Shown here one piece after another: positions 32,431-40,732 of a DNA stretch of 64,000 nt. The notes below the pieces were generated by a model. It did not search any database and was not told the origin of the DNA. It worked only from the letters and a program-made list of their open reading frames with translations. Source of the stretch: Candidatus Saccharibacteria bacterium oral taxon 488 (GTDB lineage: Bacteria > Patescibacteriota > Saccharimonadia > Saccharimonadales > Saccharimonadaceae); assembly GCA_010202115.1 (NCBI GenBank), contig CP047917.1, positions 62,001-126,000 of the forward strand, read 5' to 3'. Made by a program: the position numbers and the translations under genes. Each line of letters begins with the position of its first letter. Position 1 is the stretch's first letter.

Positions 32431-32536
32431 TATTATGATGTTACTAAGACCACCGTGGGGTATTTGAGTAAAAAATATGTTCAGTCAGCGAGAAATACTC
32501 TACCGTCCGAAAGAATGTTAGAATTAGGTACGGTAG
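32431..32536 (+). promoter_or_regulatory. efp leader with two mutually exclusive helices
   Basis: TATTAT at 32431-32436 may be the -10. Downstream, GTGGGGTATTT (32455-32465) can pair with AAATACTCTAC (32493-32503; 11 bp with two G-U). The overlapping CTACCGT (32500-32506) can instead pair perfectly with ACGGTAG (32530-32536). The shared CTAC segment means only one helix can form at a time, as in switch-like leaders. Confidence 0.4.
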
Positions 32537-32565
32537 CTTAATAGTTATAGGAAAGGAAAAACAAT

Positions 32566-33126
32566 ATGTATCAGCCGACAGATCTTAAAAAGGGTACGGT
32601 TTGTCAGATTGACGGTAAGCCATATCGCGTCATTGAATATGGACAGAAGGTTATGGGGCGTGGAGGTTCTATTGTGAACGTTAAATTGAAAAACTTACTG
32701 GATGGAAGTGTCATCCCGAAGACTTTTAAGGGTCAAGACAAAATTGAGCCAGCTGAAGTGGCTAGCAAGACTGTTCAATATTTATATCATGACGGAGATA
32801 TGTTCTGCTTCATGGATCCAGAAAATTTTGAACAATTTGAATTGTCTAATGACGTGGTAGATGAGGCGAAAGATTATTTGAAAGAGGGTTGTGAGCTGAA
32901 TCTCCAGGTGTTTGATGGGCGAGTGATTAATGTTGAATTACCAAAAAATCTCTATCTCGAAGTTACATATACTGAAGATGTCGTAAAGGGCGATACAACC
33001 TCAAGCGTACTTAAGGATGCAACGCTTGAGACGGGCCTTATTATTAAGGTACCAGCATTCATTAAACAGGGCGATATTGTCAGTGTTGACACAGCGACGG
33101 GTGAATATCGAGAGCGCAAAAAATAA
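32566..33126 (+). CDS. efp: Elongation factor P
   Basis: Rescues ribosomes stalled at polyproline stretches. 186 aa with three beta-barrel domains. The domain I tip reads KVMGRGGSIVNVKLKNL, placing Arg32 where other EF-P proteins carry the modified Lys or Arg; Arg at this site is the type rhamnosylated by EarP in some proteobacteria (known for the family, not shown here). VTYTEDVVKGDTTS and the GLIIKVPAFIKQGDIVSVDTATGEY segment (shortened) are diagnostic. Shine-Dalgarno AGGAAAGGA upstream. Several proteins encoded here have Pro-rich tracts that would need EF-P. Confidence 0.95.
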   Translation: MYQPTDLKKGTVCQIDGKPYRVIEYGQKVMGRGGSIVNVKLKNLLDGSVIPKTFKGQDKIEPAEVASKTVQYLYHDGDMFCFMDPENFEQFELSNDVVDEAKDYLKEGCELNLQVFDGRVINVELPKNLYLEVTYTEDVVKGDTTSSVLKDATLETGLIIKVPAFIKQGDIVSVDTATGEYRERKK

Positions 33127-33148
33127 ACAAAGGGGTCTTCTTGTCGGA

Positions 33149-33181
33149 AGCGTCGCCCAGGGTGTTCGGGCGATGCTTTTT
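33149..33181 (+). terminator. efp terminator
   Basis: 10-bp stem AGCGTCGCCC/GGGCGATGCT (33149-33158 with 33168-33177, one G-U), then a T run. Confidence 0.85.
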
Positions 33182-33232
33182 GTTGTTGTTAATACATCAA
33201 ATAACGATAAAGAGTGGAGCAAGAGTTTAGGT

Positions 33233-33500
33233 ATTGATGCTAAAAATACAACGTAATATATGTATAGCTGGTAGGGTGTTTTTGGTGATACATACGACAA
33301 TTGTTTTCATGAAAATTATGGGTCTATTTGCGATAATGGTGAGAGTATCCTTGGCCACTACAGAGGTAAATATAACTATTGATGTATAAATTACACTGGT
33401 GTGTAGTATACAACGTTGTATTTTAGTTAACGTAGAATTAACGATAGCGAAGATCGGCCTATAGGTAAAAGTAAGAATAACTATTGATGTATTTATAACA
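33233..33500. repeat. Degenerate tandem repeat in a gene-less 390-bp gap
   Basis: AT-rich stretch between efp and tlyA. The 16-mer ATAACTATTGATGTAT occurs at 33372-33387 and 33477-33492, exactly 105 bp apart, followed by related AT-rich sequence. Preceding segments (CGATA ... GGCC ... AGGTAAA) also align between copies, and a third, more decayed copy begins near 33230 (TATTGATGCTAAAAATAC). The 105-bp period is a multiple of three and the minus strand stays open for 99 codons across it, giving a Thr/Ile/Val-rich repeat peptide, but no start signal supports a gene. I see no confident gene here. Confidence 0.55.
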
Positions 33501-33555
33501 GCAGTTCTACTATCACAATAGGTCACTAGTGATTGAGAAAAATATGTATTCAGGC

Positions 33556-33561
33556 TACAAT
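33556..33561 (+). promoter_or_regulatory. tlyA -10 element
   Basis: TACAAT 10 nt before the ATG at 33572. It overlaps an in-frame upstream ATG (33560), which argues that the downstream ATG is the real start. Confidence 0.5.
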
Positions 33562-33571
33562 GAGAAGTGAC

Positions 33572-34291
33572 ATGAAGCAGCGATTAGATAAAATGATACT
33601 AGAACGCGGGTTGGTTGAATCGCGTTCAGAAGCAGAGAATTGGATAGGCTTAGGGCAAGTCATGGTCAATGGTAGGGTGGCGACGCGTCCCGGATGTTTC
33701 GTTAATGATACAGCAGACATTACGTTGCTGACTCGTGAGCGGTACGTTTCGCGTGCAGGCCTCAAACTAGCGAGTGTGGCGGATAGTTTTCGGTTGGACT
33801 TTCAGGGGAAAACAGTGCTGGACATAGGGTCGAGTACTGGTGGATTTACTGATTTTGCGCTGCGTCATGGCGCCCGACGCGTGTATGCTGTTGATGTGGG
33901 CACGAATCAGTTGCATCATCGACTGCGTGACGATCGGCGTATAATATTACACGAAAAGACAGACATTCGTGACTTTGAGCTTGATTGTCCACCAGACATT
34001 ATCGTGGGAGACGTGTCATTTATTAGTCTGCGCGACATTCTACCACACGTTGCAAAACGGCTGATGGGCAGTACGACGGTGCTTGTAGCAATGGTAAAAC
34101 CGCAGTTTGAGGCAGGGCGTCATTTGGTACAAAAGGGTGTTGTAAAAAATGCTGCTATACGACGAAAGATCCTGACCGATTTTGAGCAATGGGCAAAACA
34201 GTACTTTGTAGTTCTTGATAAAAAGGATAGCACCGTCGCTGGCAGTAAGGGTAATGTCGAGCGCTTCTATAAGCTACAACTAAAAAAATAA
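33572..34291 (+). CDS. tlyA: TlyA-family rRNA methyltransferase / hemolysin-like protein
   Basis: An S4 RNA-binding domain (residues 1-60: MKQRLDKMILERGLVESRSE; GQVMVNGRVATRPG) is followed by an FtsJ-like SAM methyltransferase (VLDIGSSTGGFTDFAL; VYAVDVGTNQLHHRL; IIVGDVSFISL; LVAMVKPQFEAGR). Characterised TlyA proteins 2'-O-methylate 16S/23S rRNA, and some are linked to capreomycin sensitivity. 239 aa is normal. The neighbouring DNA on both sides carries copies of a 22-bp repeat. Convergent with ychF. Confidence 0.92.
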   Translation: MKQRLDKMILERGLVESRSEAENWIGLGQVMVNGRVATRPGCFVNDTADITLLTRERYVSRAGLKLASVADSFRLDFQGKTVLDIGSSTGGFTDFALRHGARRVYAVDVGTNQLHHRLRDDRRIILHEKTDIRDFELDCPPDIIVGDVSFISLRDILPHVAKRLMGSTTVLVAMVKPQFEAGRHLVQKGVVKNAAIRRKILTDFEQWAKQYFVVLDKKDSTVAGSKGNVERFYKLQLKK

Positions 34292-34321
34292 CAGGGGTAA
34301 TAGTTGTAGTAAAAATGGCAT

Positions 34322-34343
34322 CGTTGTACTTAAGTCAACGTAG
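34322..34343. repeat. Second copy of a 22-bp element flanking tlyA
   Basis: Matches 33414-33435 at 19 of 22 positions (core CGTTGTA ... AACGTAG in the same order). The copy here is nearly palindromic (CGTTG ... CAACG around ACTTAAGT) and could form a hairpin between the convergent tlyA and ychF stops. Confidence 0.5.
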
Positions 34344-34360
34344 TATACTATACAATAATA

Positions 34361-35440
34361 TTAGACATTGAACCGAAATTCGACAACATCATTAGGCTGC
34401 ATGATGTAATTTTTACCCTCAATACGTATTTTACCCGCTTCACGGGCCCTAGCTTCTGAACCTGCGGCAACAAGGTCGTGGTAGCTAATGACTTGTGCGG
34501 CGATGAATCCGCGCTCAAAGTCTGAGTGGATGACGCCAGCAGCCTGTGGCGCCGTCCAGCCTTTATGTATTGTCCATGCTCTAACTTCCTTCTGACCTGC
34601 CGTGAGATAGCTTTGTAGACCAAGTATGTCGTACGCGGCATGGATAAGCTGCGACAATCCAGTTTCGGAAGCCCCGTAGCTATCGAGCAGTTCCAAGGCG
34701 TCATTATTTGACAATTCTCTGAGCTCTTCTTCAAGCTTGGCACAAATAAATAATACTCGAGCTGGCGCGACGAGTTTGGCAAGTTTTTCCTGTAGGACAT
34801 GGTCGCCGAGCCCCGCCTCGTCAACATTAAATGTATAAATAATTGGCTTGGCGGTGAGTAAATGAAGATCATTAATTATCTCATATTTGATATTTTCTAT
34901 GGATGCTATCGGTGTACCTGAATTAAGTGATGTCAGGAGTGTTTCAAGGTATGTAGCGACCTGTCGTGCCTCCGGCTTGGCTTTGGCTTCTTTTTGGAGA
35001 CGAGGCAGACGATGTTCTATGGTTTGGATGTCAGCAAGGATAAGTTCGGTATTGATGATGTCAATGTCGGCTTGAGGGTTAATCGGGGTATTGTCGTGTC
35101 GTAATATATCTGAGTTTTCAAAGGCGCGAACGATGTGGATAATGGCGTCGCATTCGCGAATATTGTGCAGGAATTTATTGCCAAGCCCTTCTCCTTTTGA
35201 GGCGCCAGCTACCAATCCAGCAATGTCGACGAACGTTACGGTCGCGGGGATAATTTTTTGCGTATCATACAGTTTTGCGAGTACATCGAGCCGCTCATCG
35301 GGAACCGGTACGATGCCAGTATTCGGTTCAATGGTGGCAAACGGGTAATTAGCCGCTAGAATATTATTGTTAGTAAGTGCATTAAATATGGTCGACTTAC
35401 CGACATTTGGCAGGCCGACGATTCCGATTGATAGACTCAT
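34361..35440 (-). CDS. ychF: Ribosome-binding ATPase/GTPase YchF (OLA1 family)
   Basis: Universal Obg-related P-loop NTPase that prefers ATP and binds ribosomes. G1 GIVGLPNVGKSTIFN, G3 DIAGLVAGASKGEGLGNKF and the altered G4 FNVDE, with a coiled-coil insert (EHRLPRLQKEAKAKPEARQ), are followed by the C-terminal TGS domain ending NYIMQPNDVVEFRFNV. 359 aa, complete. The start has TATAAT 7 nt upstream (35448-35453) and no Shine-Dalgarno. Confidence 0.96.
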   Translation of the reverse strand: MSLSIGIVGLPNVGKSTIFNALTNNNILAANYPFATIEPNTGIVPVPDERLDVLAKLYDTQKIIPATVTFVDIAGLVAGASKGEGLGNKFLHNIRECDAIIHIVRAFENSDILRHDNTPINPQADIDIINTELILADIQTIEHRLPRLQKEAKAKPEARQVATYLETLLTSLNSGTPIASIENIKYEIINDLHLLTAKPIIYTFNVDEAGLGDHVLQEKLAKLVAPARVLFICAKLEEELRELSNNDALELLDSYGASETGLSQLIHAAYDILGLQSYLTAGQKEVRAWTIHKGWTAPQAAGVIHSDFERGFIAAQVISYHDLVAAGSEARAREAGKIRIEGKNYIMQPNDVVEFRFNV

Positions 35441-35468
35441 ATCGTGTATTATAACAAATTATACAAAC

Positions 35469-35497
35469 TTGCCTCAGTATATAATATGTATTAGAAT
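35469..35497 (+). promoter_or_regulatory. Leaderless promoter of the surface-protein cluster
   Basis: TTGCCT (35469-35474), 17-bp spacer, TAGAAT (35492-35497), then 7 nt to the ATG at 35505. It is back to back with the ychF -10. Confidence 0.65.
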
Positions 35498-35504
35498 AAG
35501 CAGT

Positions 35505-35999
35505 ATGAATAAGATTATTGTCTCGCGAATATTTATGATAGCGGGTATCGTGTTGAGTGTCGGGGCGATAGTCGCCGTTATCATGATGGTGATGGGGCGA
35601 TTGCATGTTGGATTAAAAGAGCCGAGCCAAGATATCGCGCCAACCGCTAAGATGATATGTGGCGAGGATATGATAAAAGAATATCAATCAATTATCGCTG
35701 CACCGAATGGGTATGGTCCGACAGCGCTTGAGGGGCTAGTGAAGAAGATCTCAGAGCGTGGCGGCCCGGGTGACGATACGGTGTGTCACTATGTTGTGCT
35801 TCACGATGCATCACTACGGAATGATCGCCAGCGGATTGATCAGATTCATCAAGGGTTGATCAACTCAATGAAGATGCGCCAGGCGGTCGAGCCGTTTTAT
35901 CGACTGGGTATTAATCAGGATACGGTAAAAGCACTGGTCGAGATCGGTAAGGCTGATGCGGGTGCGGGGAATAAGGATGGTACACCGGGTCAGGGCTAG
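35505..35999 (+). CDS. Membrane-anchored protein, 164 aa
   Basis: An N-terminal signal-anchor (IVSRIFMIAGIVLSVGAIVA, about 4-30) is followed by an extracytoplasmic domain of about 130 residues with two Cys (KMICGEDM, DTVCHYVV) and a Gly/Asp-rich end. No recognised family. The ATG at 35505 has a leaderless promoter; the frame is open far upstream but antisense to ychF. Its 3' end overlaps the start of the next, secreted protein gene, so they are co-transcribed. Confidence 0.7.
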   Translation: MNKIIVSRIFMIAGIVLSVGAIVAVIMMVMGRLHVGLKEPSQDIAPTAKMICGEDMIKEYQSIIAAPNGYGPTALEGLVKKISERGGPGDDTVCHYVVLHDASLRNDRQRIDQIHQGLINSMKMRQAVEPFYRLGINQDTVKALVEIGKADAGAGNKDGTPGQG

Positions 36000-37635
36000 G
36001 GTCGGACTGCGTCTCATTATTGGCTATATGCTGGCACTTGTGGTTGTCGCATCGACATTGGTGATTATTGGTGCGGATAAAGCAGAGGCGGTGGACTGTA
36101 GCGGTTTGAGCGGTCGACGACATTTGATGTGTATTAATGCGCGCAATGATGGTGAACGGTTTGCGGTGCAATATATCTGTAAGGGCGGCGGAACGCGGTG
36201 CGGTGCGATGTGGATGTCGTCGCCTGGGACGTCGTATACGAATGATGTTATTAACACTGCTAGCTGGAATGCGACGTCATTATCACTCGACTTGAGGGGG
36301 TCGGTGAATGGTAATGGCCAGTCGCAGGCGCGGGTGTGGGCGACAAATGTAACGGTTAGTCAGAATGGTCGGACATTAGTATCTGGCGGTACGCTTGATC
36401 GTGGGACGCATCCATCGGGCGCGTACCACTGGGTTGATGGCGGTAGCAGCATTCGAGTAAATGGGATTGATATATCTGGCGTAATTGCACCAGGAAGTTC
36501 CGGCCGTATCATTTTGCAGGTGCGGCGCTGTTTCTATAGTAGTCCAGGCGGTAGCGGTGTTTGTGCGACACAAGATGTTGAGGTGTGGATTAAGCGTGAG
36601 CAGGCGCCAAACCAATGGACTGTCGAAGGACAATCGCGAGTATCAATCAATGGTGGCAGCTTAGTGCAAAACGCGACCGCTGCGCCAGGACAGCGCGTAC
36701 GATTTTTTCATTATCTACGGAATAATTCTTCATATACGATTCCTCCCTACACCCTAAAGCGCATAGGAATTAATCAGGATGTTAATGGTACGACAACGCA
36801 TCACGCGTGGGCGTCGCCGTATACGCATAGTGCTAGCCCGTGGAATACGTTTTATGAGCCGAGCGATGTTAAGCCATATAATAATGTCTTTGGGGCTGAG
36901 GGGATCGTGACGCAGGATGATGTCGGTAAAACAGTGTGTCAAAAGATTTTATGGCTGCCGGGCGCGTGGAATACTGATGGCTGGGGGGTCTCATCGAATG
37001 CCTGTGCGTCGGTGCCGTATGACTATGAGTTGCGACCTGAAGTGCAGGCGCCAGATTATATTAATGAAGGAACGATTGAGGTGAGTGGCGTGACCGCGCG
37101 AATTAATCATACAGGATCGACACGGTCAAATCGGGCAAATTATGCTGTGGTGCGGTTTGTGTTAAGGGGCGGTGGAAATTATACCGTGCCAGGCGGTGAG
37201 GGAGTTGTTGTGCCGTATGATAGACGTTCGCCGGGTAATTTAGTGGGCGATTGGGATTGTTATATCGCCAAGAACACGATTAAAAATAGTCGACCGGGTT
37301 TACAGGTGGCAGATTGTACATCAAATAATTTGGCACGTAATGGCGCGGGAACAATTATCCAGCGAGGTGGGCTGGAAATTCCGCTCGGTAAGGATAATTT
37401 GAGCGGGGTGACGATGACGACTGGTGACCAGTTGTGCTATATGACCATCGTGAGTACGTACAACCAGCATGTGAATACCAGTACGTTTCGCTATGCGGTC
37501 GATTGTGCAAAGGTTGCCGGACGGCCAAAAGTTCAGTTTTGGGGGGCGGATGTGCGAGTTGGTATCGGAATAGACGGTAGTGCGGGTAATAATAATGCGG
37601 AAGTCAGGACATCACTGACGAGAGTGAGGCGATAG
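35977..37635 (+). CDS. Large secreted/surface protein, 552 aa (first of a pair)
   Basis: The N-terminus has a basic segment and a long hydrophobic signal (LRLIIGYMLALVVVASTLVI) ending at a possible AEA cleavage site. The mature protein is rich in Gly, Ser, Asn, Thr and Trp and beta-structured, with many Cys (at least 12) suggesting disulfides. Its last 35 residues (VQFWGADVRVG and on) match a motif that I associate with large CPR surface proteins (from memory). An ATG at 35956 in the same frame is an alternative start. The stop codon is immediately followed by the ATG of the second surface gene. Probably an adhesin or cell-envelope protein (inference). Confidence 0.75.
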   Translation: MVHRVRARVGLRLIIGYMLALVVVASTLVIIGADKAEAVDCSGLSGRRHLMCINARNDGERFAVQYICKGGGTRCGAMWMSSPGTSYTNDVINTASWNATSLSLDLRGSVNGNGQSQARVWATNVTVSQNGRTLVSGGTLDRGTHPSGAYHWVDGGSSIRVNGIDISGVIAPGSSGRIILQVRRCFYSSPGGSGVCATQDVEVWIKREQAPNQWTVEGQSRVSINGGSLVQNATAAPGQRVRFFHYLRNNSSYTIPPYTLKRIGINQDVNGTTTHHAWASPYTHSASPWNTFYEPSDVKPYNNVFGAEGIVTQDDVGKTVCQKILWLPGAWNTDGWGVSSNACASVPYDYELRPEVQAPDYINEGTIEVSGVTARINHTGSTRSNRANYAVVRFVLRGGGNYTVPGGEGVVVPYDRRSPGNLVGDWDCYIAKNTIKNSRPGLQVADCTSNNLARNGAGTIIQRGGLEIPLGKDNLSGVTMTTGDQLCYMTIVSTYNQHVNTSTFRYAVDCAKVAGRPKVQFWGADVRVGIGIDGSAGNNNAEVRTSLTRVRR

Positions 37636-39645
37636 ATGGCGCTGCAGTTAAAAACCCAAAGGTGGTGGATCGGAGTCGGTGTTGTTGGGCTAGTGGTATT
37701 CGGAAGCCTTGGAGTGTATATCTGGCGTCATTATATCAGCGTGACGGCGCAAGTAGCGCCTGACGTAACTCACGTCGAGAGGGCGGTGCTAGCAGCAAGC
37801 ACGACAACGCCACCGGGCGGCAGTAGTTATGGCCCAGCCACGTCATATCACATGCCATGGGAGAAATATCCGGTTGGCGAGAGAGAGCAGATCGGCGGGA
37901 CACCAGAACGGATTAGCAATTGGCCAACGGCTGGGGATGGTGGGTTTGACTGTCGTGTGAACGCAAATGCCACGACAGTGGTCGATGGTATTGGCGGGAC
38001 GTTTAATTATGGTGGGTTTATGATGATGCCATTACCGATGTCTGGTAATCGGACGGCTGGTCAGGATAAGTGTAGTGGATCGGTGTCAGCATGGACGGCA
38101 CCGGATGGTGAAAATAGCACGTCTTCGGCGACGCCAGCGCCGAGTTGGTTTGACGATGTGGTAGCGGCTAATAGCGGTGGTCTAGCGGGTGGAGCATATG
38201 TTAATCCACGAGCGTATGGTGGCTGGGCGACGGACGCTAATACCACGACGAAAGTGCCGTTTGGTGTACCCGCCCAGCGATCGGGCGCGGCTGGGGCGGC
38301 CGAGTTTGCCGAATGCGGCGGGGTTGCCAAGGAATCGGGGACATCGGCGTGGGCGACTGACGGGGCTTTTCGGCAGTCAATGTATGATCAAGGCGGCCAA
38401 TCAAAGCCGCTCTGGGGTGCGCGTTGCAAGGATGAGACGAAGTTAAAGGAGTTCTTAACTCGACGCCATAATGCGCCGCAAACTGATACTAATGGTGGAA
38501 ATTACGTGAAGTCGTCTGGCGTGACGCTATTTCGGCAGAAATTCCGGCTGACGAGCCAGCAGCTTGAAGAGATTCGTCAGCTGGATTTGTTGAACGATGG
38601 GCGCTCAGGGCTATACTTACGTTTGGCGGTTGATGATTATGCTGCGGTGTACGTTAATGGCAAGCCAGTCTTCGCTAATCCGAAAGCGTCGTCTGGTGTC
38701 GAGATGAAGAGAATCATCGCGGATTATTTACGGGCTGGTGATAATGTGATTGCCCTAGAGGTGCAAGATGCGATTGCTCCAACTAGCCTCGCCAATGCTA
38801 ATGCGGCTGCTCGGTGGCTGCTCGGTGTGTATGCGCCAAAGGGGTGGCAGCCGGTGCCGGGGGAGCCGCGGCTGTACGGATCGTGGGCGGAATATGCCAT
38901 TAGTGCACCTGGACAAATTATTTCCTCTTCGGGGGCAGGACTATCGTCTACGCCGACAGGGCGAACGGGGGCGATTGAGGCACGGCAATATAATGATCTG
39001 ACGTTTCAGAACACTAACATCCCGTTTGGTAATTTTCGCGACAAGATGCCGACCGTACGCACACCTGATGCCTATTTTACGAACACGGGAAATTTATCCG
39101 GGGCGGTGTCTATGAGTGACGTGGCCGGTGGTGTGTATCAGGCTGGCAACCTGACGATTACCGGTGGAGAAATTAAGCGTGGCCGGCAAATTGTTATCAA
39201 ATCGGGCGGCGTGGTGACTATCAAGGGTGACGTAAAGCAGGAGGGCGGTAACTATTCGGCGGCTCGGGATCTGCCGCAGTTGATTATCAGCGCTCGGCAT
39301 ATTATCATTGAGCCGAATGTCACGCAGCTTGATGCTTGGCTGGTGGCCAAGAATGGTACAATCAATACCTGTGATACCATAGTTCGTGATAGTCGTCAGT
39401 GGCTGTCGGGGCTGGATGCGAAAACGTGTGAAAAACAGCTGCGGATCAACGGTCCGATTGTTGCGAAGCACCTCTTTTTGCGTCGTACCTTTACCAAGGG
39501 TGGCGATACCTCTGGCAATAATCCGGGCGAGCCGGCGGAAATATTGAATTTGCGTGCTGATGCATATTTGTGGGGAAATGAGCGGTCGAAAGAATCGGGG
39601 GCTATCAAAACGATGCATCTAAAAGAGCTACCGCCACGATTTTAA
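37636..39645 (+). CDS. Membrane-anchored surface protein, 669 aa (second of the pair)
   Basis: Single N-terminal anchor (about 11-32), then a long extracytoplasmic part. Residues about 290-400 look like a galactose-binding-type jelly roll (LYLRLAVDDYAAVYVNGKPV; YLRAGDNVIALEVQD). LYGSWAEYAIS follows, the continuation of the motif that ends the upstream protein. Residues about 490-600 have regular short strands with Ile/Gly (GGEIKRGRQIVIKSGGVVTIK; shortened) like a beta-helix or bactofilin-like fold. The start abuts the previous stop with no gap. Just upstream of the pil operon, so it may cooperate with pili in attachment (inference). Confidence 0.75.
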   Translation: MALQLKTQRWWIGVGVVGLVVFGSLGVYIWRHYISVTAQVAPDVTHVERAVLAASTTTPPGGSSYGPATSYHMPWEKYPVGEREQIGGTPERISNWPTAGDGGFDCRVNANATTVVDGIGGTFNYGGFMMMPLPMSGNRTAGQDKCSGSVSAWTAPDGENSTSSATPAPSWFDDVVAANSGGLAGGAYVNPRAYGGWATDANTTTKVPFGVPAQRSGAAGAAEFAECGGVAKESGTSAWATDGAFRQSMYDQGGQSKPLWGARCKDETKLKEFLTRRHNAPQTDTNGGNYVKSSGVTLFRQKFRLTSQQLEEIRQLDLLNDGRSGLYLRLAVDDYAAVYVNGKPVFANPKASSGVEMKRIIADYLRAGDNVIALEVQDAIAPTSLANANAAARWLLGVYAPKGWQPVPGEPRLYGSWAEYAISAPGQIISSSGAGLSSTPTGRTGAIEARQYNDLTFQNTNIPFGNFRDKMPTVRTPDAYFTNTGNLSGAVSMSDVAGGVYQAGNLTITGGEIKRGRQIVIKSGGVVTIKGDVKQEGGNYSAARDLPQLIISARHIIIEPNVTQLDAWLVAKNGTINTCDTIVRDSRQWLSGLDAKTCEKQLRINGPIVAKHLFLRRTFTKGGDTSGNNPGEPAEILNLRADAYLWGNERSKESGAIKTMHLKELPPRF

Positions 39646-39649
39646 GGGT

Positions 39650-39677
39650 TTTACATTTCAATATGCTTATGTATAAT
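39650..39677 (+). promoter_or_regulatory. pil operon promoter
   Basis: TTTACA (39650-39655), 16-bp spacer, TATAAT (39672-39677), then 8 nt to the pilM ATG. Confidence 0.7.
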
Positions 39678-39685
39678 AGAATAGT

Positions 39686-40732
39686 ATGAAATTAGCTAAA
39701 GGGCTGGGCGACTTTTTCGGATTAGACATCGGGACGAATGCGGTGCGTGTCGTTCAGTTGGCACGAACGAGCAACGGATGGAATCTGCTGCACTATGGTT
39801 ATGCACCTGTTGACCCGAAGGTTACGGGTAGTGATTCGCCAGAGGCGCAGCGTAAGCTTGGTGAAGTGATCATGACTGCTGTCGGACAGAGCGGTATCAA
39901 GACGCAAAATGTAGCGATTGGGCTACCGTCGAGCAAGACCTTTACGGCGATTATTGATGTGCCAAAAGTGTCAGACCAAGAGCTAAAGGCGACTATGAAA
40001 TACCAGGTTGATCAGTACATTCCTATGGCGATTGAGGATGCCAAGGTTGATTGGGCACTGCTCGGCGACAGTTTGCGCGAGCAAGGCCAGTATGAGGTGT
40101 TATTGACGAGTGCAGCGATTAGCTATGTCGAGGAGCGGCTTGAGTTCATCGAAGGTCTTGGCTTTAATGTGGTTGCTGAGGAGCCGGATCCGATCGCGAT
40201 GCTTCGGGCATTAGCACCGACTGATGGAGCGACCGCAAAGTTAGTACTAGATATGGGCGAACACTCGACCGATTTGGCGGTCATTTATGGCGATATGCCG
40301 CGGTTAGTGCGCACGGTGCCGAGCGGATTGCAGGCGCTGGTGCGAGCGGCGGTGCAAAATCTCAACGTGCAGGATGATCAGGCTCGCCAGTTTATTATCA
40401 AGTTTGGTTTGGCGCCTGACCGGCTTGAAGGGCAAGTCCTCAGGGCGATTGATGGCGTGCTGGATAACTTTGCGACCGAGCTGACCAAATCAATTAAGTT
40501 CTTTCAGACGCGCTATCCGAGTATTTCCGTGTCAGGAATTTTACTATCGGGCTTTGGCGCGGCGATACCGATGATGGATAATTATATTACTAACAAGACT
40601 GGTATACCGGCGACTACGGCCGATCCGTGGCAGCATGTTAGTCTTGGGCAGGCCGATCAGCAAAAATTAGCACCAATTGCCTCGGAGTTTGCGACGGTTG
40701 TTGGTCTAGCGCAGCGGAGGAGTGGGTCGTGA
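39686..40732 (+). CDS. pilM: Type IV pilus assembly protein PilM
   Basis: Actin-like cytoplasmic ATPase that links the pilus motor to PilN/PilO. 348 aa. FFGLDIGTNAVRVVQL (phosphate 1), the PilM segment VAIGLPSSKTFTAIIDVP with MKYQVDQYIPMAIEDAKVDW, LVLDMGEHSTDLAVIYG (phosphate 2) and ILLSGFGAAIPMMDNYI (adenosine) are all present. First gene of the pilMNO-B-T-C operon, with its own promoter. Its stop overlaps the pilN GTG. Confidence 0.95.
   Translation: MKLAKGLGDFFGLDIGTNAVRVVQLARTSNGWNLLHYGYAPVDPKVTGSDSPEAQRKLGEVIMTAVGQSGIKTQNVAIGLPSSKTFTAIIDVPKVSDQELKATMKYQVDQYIPMAIEDAKVDWALLGDSLREQGQYEVLLTSAAISYVEERLEFIEGLGFNVVAEEPDPIAMLRALAPTDGATAKLVLDMGEHSTDLAVIYGDMPRLVRTVPSGLQALVRAAVQNLNVQDDQARQFIIKFGLAPDRLEGQVLRAIDGVLDNFATELTKSIKFFQTRYPSISVSGILLSGFGAAIPMMDNYITNKTGIPATTADPWQHVSLGQADQQKLAPIASEFATVVGLAQRRSGS

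Noticed and set aside
33372-33492. CRISPR array or integron attC array
   Set aside because: Only two clear 16-bp copies with diverged, related spacers. No cas genes, integrase or consistent attC core.
33227-33526. 99-aa minus-strand ORF over the repeat region
   Set aside because: The frame survives because the repeat period is a multiple of three. There is no Shine-Dalgarno or good -10, and the peptide is a Thr/Ile/Val repeat without family. Recorded as a repeat instead.
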